Shown in pieces: positions 6,360-10,307 of a stretch of 10,307 bases of DNA. Under the pieces are notes generated by a model. The model was not told the DNA's origin, made no database searches, and saw only the letters and a list, made by a program, of their open reading frames with translations. The translations under genes were made by a program, and so were the position numbers. How positions within the stretch are numbered: position 1 is the stretch's first letter; each line of letters begins with the position of its first letter. This stretch comes from Oscillospiraceae bacterium (lineage in GTDB: Bacteria; Bacillota; Clostridia; Oscillospirales; Oscillospiraceae): NCBI GenBank assembly GCA_902783825.1, contig CACZSJ010000120.1, positions 1-10,307 of the forward strand. Direction: 5' to 3'.

Positions 6360-7325
6360 ATGAGCCATCTCGATCGCATTCCCAAGCTGTCCCTGGGTCT
6401 GTTTCCCACGCCGGTCCACCGGCTGGATAATATCAGCCGTCTGCTCCACACCAACGTCTACATCAAGCGAGACGATTTGAGCGGCCTGGGCCTGGGCGGC
6501 AATAAGGTCCGCAAGCTGGAATACCTGCTGGCCGAGGCTAAACGGCAGGGGGCGCAGGTGGTCTTTACCACCGGCGGCGCCCAGTCCAACCATGCCATGC
6601 TTACCGCCGCCGCTGCCGGCAAGCTGGGTATGAAGGCCATCCTGCTGCTCAAGCGCCGGGGCGTGACCGAAGATCTGGGAAATCGGATGCTGGAGCGGCT
6701 CATGGGGACCGAAACCCACCTGCTGGACACGGACAGCTATGAGGAGATTTATGCAGAGATGGACCGCATGGGAGCCGCCCTGGGTCTGCCTTATTACAAA
6801 ATCCCCTGCGGGGGCTCCAACCCTCTGGGGACTCTGGGCTATGTGGCTTGCGCACGGGAGCTGCGGGAACAAGGTCAAAGCTTTCAGCATATGGTCTGCG
6901 CGGAAGGCAGCGGCGGTACCCTGGCCGGCTTGGCTCTGGGCGCCAAGCTCTATTTGCCGGGCACGCAGGTTCACGGCATGATGGTGGACAGCGACCCCTT
7001 TGAGCAGATCAGCCTTGCCCTGATGCAGGGCGCGGCGGAGCTGCTGGGGCTTTCCCTCACCCTCTCGCCGGCGGATTCTCATTTGCGCGACCTGTGCGGT
7101 CCCGGCTACGGGATCCCCTCGCCGGAGGGCAACGCCGCCGTGGCGCTCATGGCAGAGCAGGAGGGCATCTTCCTGGATCCTGTCTACACGGGAAAGGCCT
7201 TCGCGGGCCTTCTTGCCCTGGCCCGGGAAGGCGCCTTCGGGCCGGAGGATCGGGTTTTGTTCCTCCACTCCGGCGGCGCCGGCGGGCTTTTCGCCCTGCC
7301 TCCCACCGCCCTCACCGCAGAGTGA
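6360..7325 (+). CDS. PLP-dependent D-cysteine desulfhydrase-like enzyme
   Basis: This 321-residue cytoplasmic fold-type II PLP enzyme would convert D-cysteine to pyruvate, ammonia and hydrogen sulfide. The Schiff-base lysine is Lys49 in GLGGNKVRKLE (44-54), and the substrate-carboxylate loop is QSNH (75-78). The phosphate-binding turn is GSGGT (183-187), and HSGGAGGL (303-310) lies near the end. At DPVYTGKA (273-280) it has Tyr-Thr, whereas ACC deaminases carry Tyr-Glu there. This favours desulfhydrase over ACC deaminase. ATG 6360 matches the family N-terminus (SHLDRIPKLSLGLFPTPVH) and has AGGGAG six bases upstream. An in-frame ATG at 6321 also has a good site and would add 13 residues. Other D-amino acids with a beta leaving group, or sulfur analogues, are possible substrates. 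Confidence 0.85.
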   Translation: MSHLDRIPKLSLGLFPTPVHRLDNISRLLHTNVYIKRDDLSGLGLGGNKVRKLEYLLAEAKRQGAQVVFTTGGAQSNHAMLTAAAAGKLGMKAILLLKRRGVTEDLGNRMLERLMGTETHLLDTDSYEEIYAEMDRMGAALGLPYYKIPCGGSNPLGTLGYVACARELREQGQSFQHMVCAEGSGGTLAGLALGAKLYLPGTQVHGMMVDSDPFEQISLALMQGAAELLGLSLTLSPADSHLRDLCGPGYGIPSPEGNAAVALMAEQEGIFLDPVYTGKAFAGLLALAREGAFGPEDRVLFLHSGGAGGLFALPPTALTAE

Positions 7326-7375
7326 CGCGTAAGCTTTCCTCGCGTTGTTCAGATCCTGTGATGCAGATACAGCAA

Positions 7376-7411
7376 AGCCCCGGAGTCCGTTTCGATACGG
7401 ACTCCGGGGCT
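7376..7411. terminator. 15-bp hairpin between convergent genes
   Basis: A perfect 15-base-pair stem (left arm AGCCCCGGAGTCCGT) closes a six-base loop TTCGAT. It lies 50 bases after the desulfhydrase stop and 4 bases after the stop of the convergent small gene. The T-runs are short on both sides (GCGTTTAT on plus, TTGCTGTAT on minus), so it probably serves both directions. Confidence 0.7.
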
Positions 7412-7415
7412 GCGT

Positions 7416-7727
7416 TTATCCAGGGCAATATGCCGCCCATTCAACATGGCCGCCGTCTGCCGGCATCACCAGAATGCCACTCCTGCAGCCCCGCTGCCGC
7501 ACAAGAATACATCGCCAGATCTCGCCCCTGTCGCATAACGCGGCTCTATCCTCAATGAATGCTCGGTCTGCCAGCATATCCGTGATAAAATTCTCGTAGT
7601 CAATCTTTGCCAGACACACTGCGTCCACAATTTCATACCGCCGCTCCTGTTCGGCGGGATGCAGCAGCATCAAATCTTCTATCGTGCGCGGTCTGTTGAC
7701 AAAAAAGGCAAAGCCCTTATTCTTCAT
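7416..7727 (-). CDS. Small protein of unknown function, 103 residues
   Basis: I do not recognise a named family. The protein begins MKNKGFAFFVNRPRTIEDL and contains HPAEQERRYEIVDAV (23-37), the acidic segment DYENFITDMLADRAFIED and four cysteines. It has no signal peptide or membrane segment and looks soluble and compact. The regular alternation of charged and hydrophobic residues suggests a real folded protein. ATG 7727 is chosen because AAGGGGGA precedes it by 8 bases; an in-frame TTG at 7745 lies before that site. The gene is monocistronic, with its own promoter upstream and hairpins on both sides. It lies downstream of the WYL regulator on the same strand, so that regulator might control it, but nothing in the sequence proves this. 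Confidence 0.72.
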   Translation of the reverse strand: MKNKGFAFFVNRPRTIEDLMLLHPAEQERRYEIVDAVCLAKIDYENFITDMLADRAFIEDRAALCDRGEIWRCILVRQRGCRSGILVMPADGGHVEWAAYCPG

Positions 7728-7778
7728 TTCCGCGTCCCCCTTCAATTCTGTTGTATTTTAAATAAATATATTTTGTAA

Positions 7779-7807
7779 ATTATAACACGTACTTGAAATA
7801 AACTCAA
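7779..7807 (-). promoter_or_regulatory. Promoter for the 103-residue protein gene
   Basis: On the minus strand TTGAGT (plus-strand 7802-7807) and a perfect TATAAT (7779-7784) are 17 bases apart. They are followed by an A/T-rich leader of about 45 bases before the start codon. This is a convincing vegetative promoter, separate from the WYL gene. Confidence 0.65.
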
Positions 7808-7848
7808 ATATCTTTTACAGGCGCATGGAGGACGCCGTGCGGGCGCAC

Positions 7849-7893
7849 AAACAGCCGCCCGGAAATCCGCAAATTTCCGGGCGGCTGTTTTTT
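7849..7893. terminator. 18-bp hairpin terminator after the WYL gene
   Basis: A perfect 18-base-pair stem (left arm AAACAGCCGCCCGGAAAT) with loop CCGCAA lies 17 bases beyond the WYL stop. The six-T run (7888-7893) is on the plus strand. On the minus strand, the direction of the WYL gene, only TGTTTGT follows. It can act both ways but looks stronger against plus-strand transcription. Confidence 0.75.
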
Positions 7894-7907
7894 GTCATGG
7901 CTTGCTC

Positions 7908-8885
7908 TCAACTGTATAGATCCAGAAGCTCCCGTGCCTTTTCCGCGGCTTCGCGACGGATTTCGGTCGGCGCCAGAATTTCCGCCTCCGTGCCGAAGCC
8001 GAAGACCCAAGCGTAAAACTGCGGGCTGACGGCCAGCTCCAAGGTCACGGTAAACCGCTCCTCGTCCTCCGGGATCAAAAGCACGTCCGAACCAAAGCGG
8101 TCGATCACGGCCCCGGCCAAGTGATTCTGAAAGCGCAGCTTGATCTGGCGGGGCTGCCCGGTGAACATGCCGAAAACTTTTTTGGAGTAGGCGGACATAT
8201 CCTCCCGGGCGAATGCCTCCTTGCCCTCCCGCTCCCTGTCCAGCAAGGTAATCTGCAGCATCTTGTCCACCCGGTAGTGCTTCAGACTTTCCGCCGCAGC
8301 ATCCCAGGCCAACATGTAGTAGTTTTCATCGTCCCACATCAGCGCAAAGGGACTCACCTCGTACCAGTCCCCGTCCCTGCGAATTCGGCGCTGCTTGCTC
8401 ACCGTCAGCTCAAAATACCGGAAACGGATCGCCCGGTCCTGATTGATGGCCTCAGCGATGCTGTCCACGTTGTAGTACACGCTCTCGTTCATGCTCTTGA
8501 CCCGGTTGCGCACATACACCTGCCGCTCCAGCAGTTGGGCGTCGTACACGCTGGCCAGGCCCTCCAGCTTTTTGATCAGTGACATGGTTTTGCGCTGAGT
8601 GATGAACTTGGAGGACTGGATGCTGTCTACCAGCAGCTTCAGCTCCGGCGTCTCAAAGTCGCGGCTGCCCACGAAATACTTGCCCCGGCTCTGCAGGATA
8701 TCCAGGCCGTAGAGGCGAAGGGCCTCCATATCGTCGTAGAGGCTTTTTCTCTCAGCCTTGATGTCATACCGAGCCAGCTCTGCAATGAGCTGAGGGATGG
8801 TGACGGGATGCGCCTCGTCACTGTATCGGAGCAGATAGTCTTTGAGAATGAGCAGTTTCAGTTTCTGATTGGTCGATCTGGCCAT
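7908..8885 (-). CDS. WYL-domain transcriptional regulator (YafY-like)
   Basis: This 325-residue DNA-binding regulator senses an unknown ligand through its WYL domain. Residues 1-75 form a winged helix-turn-helix (KLLILKDYLLRYSDEAHPVT, then AERKSLYDDMEALRLYG). A helical linker lies at 80-135. The WYL domain spans about 140-215, with VSPFALMWDDENYYMLAWD (177-195) as its core and HYRVDKM (203-209) near its end. The C-terminal WCX extension (about 245-325) includes VSPQFYAWVFGFGTEAEIL. The length is usual for the family. ATG 8885 is used because GGGAGG (plus-strand 8894-8899) stands 8 bases before it; an ATG seven codons upstream would place that site inside the gene. Targets could be itself, the small gene downstream, or genes elsewhere. 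WYL proteins are known in metabolic and defence regulation. Confidence 0.93.
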   Translation of the reverse strand: MARSTNQKLKLLILKDYLLRYSDEAHPVTIPQLIAELARYDIKAERKSLYDDMEALRLYGLDILQSRGKYFVGSRDFETPELKLLVDSIQSSKFITQRKTMSLIKKLEGLASVYDAQLLERQVYVRNRVKSMNESVYYNVDSIAEAINQDRAIRFRYFELTVSKQRRIRRDGDWYEVSPFALMWDDENYYMLAWDAAAESLKHYRVDKMLQITLLDREREGKEAFAREDMSAYSKKVFGMFTGQPRQIKLRFQNHLAGAVIDRFGSDVLLIPEDEERFTVTLELAVSPQFYAWVFGFGTEAEILAPTEIRREAAEKARELLDLYS

Positions 8886-8945
8886 GTGGCTTTCCTCCCG
8901 TAGCATGGAATGTGTCCGGGGCGATCCGACCCCGCTGTTTATTTC

Positions 8946-8974
8946 AGTATAACACAGCCGGAGTCCAAAAAACA
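8946..8974 (-). promoter_or_regulatory. Probable promoter of the WYL regulator gene
   Basis: On the minus strand TATACT (plus-strand 8946-8951, 5 of 6 consensus) lies about 60 bases before the start codon. A poor -35, TGTTTT (8969-8974), sits 17 bases upstream of it, so the promoter may need an activator or be weak. Confidence 0.4.
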
Positions 8975-9027
8975 GTACAGATCTGCAAGGCCGCCGCTCA
9001 CTCCTTTGTCCGGCAGCGGGAAAAGGC

Positions 9028-9056
9028 TTGCATATTTCCTCCCTGCGGGATACAAT
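9028..9056 (+). promoter_or_regulatory. Promoter-like element before the remnant ORF
   Basis: TTGCAT (9028-9033) and TACAAT (9051-9056, 5 of 6) are 17 bases apart. It may once have driven the surface-protein fragment that follows, or may drive the methyltransferase pair downstream. The bases between the WYL promoter and this element (8975-9027) show nothing further. Confidence 0.35.
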
Positions 9057-9360
9057 GAAAGCGGGTTCTGAAGGAGCCGGGCGGAGTCGCCGCCGGTACG
9101 CCGTGGTATCAGACGGAGAAATCTATGTCAACGGTGTAGACGGCTCATACACGCAGCCGTGGATCTACGTCTTTACCATGCCGGATGCGAACGTGCAGTT
9201 GAAGGTCTATGTGATTGCCGACCCCAACGGTGCCGGAGACGGTATGTTGCTTGTACCAGCAAAAGAAGGATTGTATAACAGTGCCGTACGAACCGAAGAA
9301 TGCGGACGATCAGAAACATCTGCAATAAGCATGAGGATCATGAATCTGGGAGGCACCTGA
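9055..9360 (+). pseudogene. Remnant resembling a surface-repeat protein fragment
   Basis: An open frame from ATG 9055 to TGA 9360 has no ribosome binding site. About 45 codons (9097-9237) look protein-like: YAVVSDGEIYVNGVDGSYT and, further on, YVFTMPDANVQLKVYV. The FTMPDANV segment resembles the end of InlB B-repeat-like modules of secreted Gram-positive proteins. The preceding codons are Arg/Gly-rich and the following ones look random, with neither a signal peptide nor an anchor. The likeliest reading is an internal scrap of a larger surface protein left at a rearrangement point. It ends one base before the methyltransferase start, which may be coincidence. Confidence 0.35.
9251..9279 (+). 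promoter_or_regulatory. Possible promoter for the second methyltransferase
   Basis: TTGTAC (9251-9256) and TATAAC (9274-9279, 5 of 6) are 17 bases apart, about 83 bases before the methyltransferase ATG. It lies where the sequence turns AT-richer, and may have arrived together with the two downstream genes. Confidence 0.4.
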
Positions 9361-9361
9361 T

Positions 9362-10039
9362 ATGAGTACCAGAAAAGAAATAGTAAGCAGCTTTTATGGT
9401 CAGTATGACGAAGATGGGCGGACAACAAGATCGCGCCACGGTCAGCTGGAATTCTGTACAACGATGGATTACATCCACCGCTATGCAACCAAGGATTCTA
9501 AAGTCCTTGAGGTTGGTGCTGGAACGGGAAGATACTCCATTGCCCTTGCGAAAGAAGGCATGGATGTGACAGCTGTCGAATTTGTCGAGAGCAATCTCGA
9601 AGTACTTAGAGAAAACAGTAAAGTGATCGTGAATCTTAAGTCATTCCAAGGAGACGCAACGGATTTGGGCCGTTTCCCAGATAACTCATTTGATGTAACT
9701 CTGTTCTTCGGCCCAATGTATCACCTGTATGAAACAGGCGAAGTTAACTGCGCAATTGACGAAGCAATTCGGGTCACGAAACCCAATGGTGTAATTCTGT
9801 TTGCCTTCATATCTGTGTTTGCCATTATGTATGCAAACTATTTCTACGGAAATTGGGCTGAAGGACAAGCAGAGAACTTTACGGATGATTATCAGGTGAG
9901 GCATTTCAAAGAACAGCTGTTTACAGGATATGATGTTACAGAGCTCGAAGGACTTTTTCATGAGAAACCTGTCGAATGGATAACAACAGCAGGCATAGAC
10001 GAACGCACATTTGTAAGGATGTACAGCCATGATAGTTGA
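9362..10039 (+). CDS. Class I SAM-dependent methyltransferase, AT-richer accessory gene
   Basis: This 225-residue soluble methyltransferase has SAM motif I VLEVGAGTGRYSIAL (48-62), an acidic strand-2 end in AVEFVESN (71-78), a GDATDLGRFPDNSFD segment (97-111) ending in a motif IV-like DVTLFFGPMYHL, and RVTKPNGVILFAF (137-149) after it. The ATG is set by GGGAGG (9348-9353), 8 bases upstream. The substrate is unknown. It is not closely similar to the first methyltransferase of the window: the motif I surroundings and length differ. Base composition is clearly more AT-rich than in regions 1-4, suggesting a separate origin. The C-terminus (after about residue 200) looks short for this type, which often runs to about 250 residues. 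That is a recollection, not a measurement. It overlaps the following acetyltransferase gene by 11 bases. Confidence 0.88.
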   Translation: MSTRKEIVSSFYGQYDEDGRTTRSRHGQLEFCTTMDYIHRYATKDSKVLEVGAGTGRYSIALAKEGMDVTAVEFVESNLEVLRENSKVIVNLKSFQGDATDLGRFPDNSFDVTLFFGPMYHLYETGEVNCAIDEAIRVTKPNGVILFAFISVFAIMYANYFYGNWAEGQAENFTDDYQVRHFKEQLFTGYDVTELEGLFHEKPVEWITTAGIDERTFVRMYSHDS

Positions 10040-10307
10040 ACTTATTGAACTAACAGAAGAAATCCTGCAGCAATGCTTTGAACTCAAAGTAGCAAGCGAC
10101 CAAACCCGGTTCATAGCTTCCAATACAGATTCATGGGCTGCCGCAAAAGAAAATGGAAAAGTCGCTCGTCCTTTCGCTATATATTGTGATGGAGAAATGG
10201 CGGGATTCACAATGTTTGCATTTGATGAGGATTACGAAGACCCTGATGACAGGTATTGGCTGTGGAGATTCATGATTGATGAAAAGCAGCAGGGAAAAGG
10301 CTGCGGA
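10029..10307 (+). CDS. GNAT family N-acetyltransferase, spermidine-acetyltransferase-like, 3' end beyond window
   Basis: The 93 codons present encode the N-terminal part of a GNAT acetyltransferase, which moves an acetyl group from acetyl-CoA to an amine. RPFAIYCDGEMAGFTMF (47-63) supplies the middle strands. YWLWRFMID (76-84) followed by QQGKGCG (87-93) is the acetyl-CoA pyrophosphate-binding motif A (Q/R-x-x-G-x-G), and it stops at the window edge. The WLWRFMID wording resembles spermine/spermidine acetyltransferases of the BltD type, but the substrate cannot be confirmed from this half. The ATG at 10029 lies inside the methyltransferase gene with an 11-base overlap, so the two are co-translated. 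The base composition is AT-rich like its partner, and both probably arrived as one unit. Confidence 0.82.
   Translation, partial: MIVELIELTEEILQQCFELKVASDQTRFIASNTDSWAAAKENGKVARPFAIYCDGEMAGFTMFAFDEDYEDPDDRYWLWRFMIDEKQQGKGCG

Noticed and set aside
4604..6454. A 616-codon open frame on the minus strand opposite the deacylase gene
   Set aside because: It mirrors a gene with complete catalytic motifs in GC-rich DNA; its product is low in recognisable motifs and it has no ribosome binding site. Treated as an antisense shadow.
6303..7268. A 321-codon minus-strand open frame opposite the desulfhydrase gene
   Set aside because: It has no motifs or start signals, and the opposite strand encodes a clear PLP enzyme.
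6360..7325. ACC deaminase as the function of the PLP enzyme
   Set aside because: The family fits, but the Tyr-Thr pair at 276-277 replaces the Tyr-Glu typical of ACC deaminases, so D-cysteine desulfhydrase is the better call.
1..10307. CRISPR array, tRNA, rRNA, insertion sequence or transposase
   Set aside because: No regularly spaced repeats, tRNA-like cloverleaf or transposase-like protein was seen on either strand. The hairpins at 7376 and 7849 are of unlike sequence and are not repeat ends.

Overview
The window suggests a moderately high-GC Gram-positive anaerobe of the gut Clostridia type (Oscillospiraceae-like). This rests on sigma-A-style promoters with TATAAT -10 boxes, purine-rich ribosome binding sites of the AGGAGG type before most genes, and gene families common in that group. 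It is an inference; no 16S or marker gene is present. By eye, bases 5161-5220 are 40/60 G+C, while bases 9361-9420 are only 24/60. The right end therefore has a different composition from the rest.

Region 1 (1-4234, minus strand) is a tightly overlapped operon. It is read from a class I SAM methyltransferase, through two Opp/Dpp/Nik-type permeases, to two ABC ATPases; the second ATPase runs off the left edge. Every junction overlaps (25, 8, 4 and 11 bases). No substrate-binding protein is in the window.

Region 2 (4235-4642) is a divergent control region. It holds a minus-strand promoter with a C6G6 palindrome abutting its -35 box, a plus-strand promoter, and a roughly 200-base leader. The leader has a terminator-like hairpin, a competing upstream pairing, and a 44-codon ORF overlapping the next start codon.

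Region 3 (4643-7325, plus strand) holds an N-acyl-D-amino-acid deacylase and a D-cysteine desulfhydrase-like PLP enzyme. The latter has its own promoter inside an imperfect palindrome. With the importer they could form a scavenging module: import of a peptide-like, metal-chelate or N-acyl-D-amino-acid substrate, deacylation, then PLP-dependent breakdown of a D-amino acid. That link is inference.

Region 4 (7326-8974, minus strand) holds a WYL-domain regulator followed by a terminator, then an unrecognised 103-residue protein gene with its own promoter. A 15-bp hairpin separates that gene from the convergent desulfhydrase gene.

Region 5 (8975-10307, plus strand) starts with a remnant of what looks like a surface-repeat protein. 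An AT-richer pair follows: a second SAM methyltransferase and a GNAT acetyltransferase cut by the right edge. This looks like a junction with separately acquired DNA.
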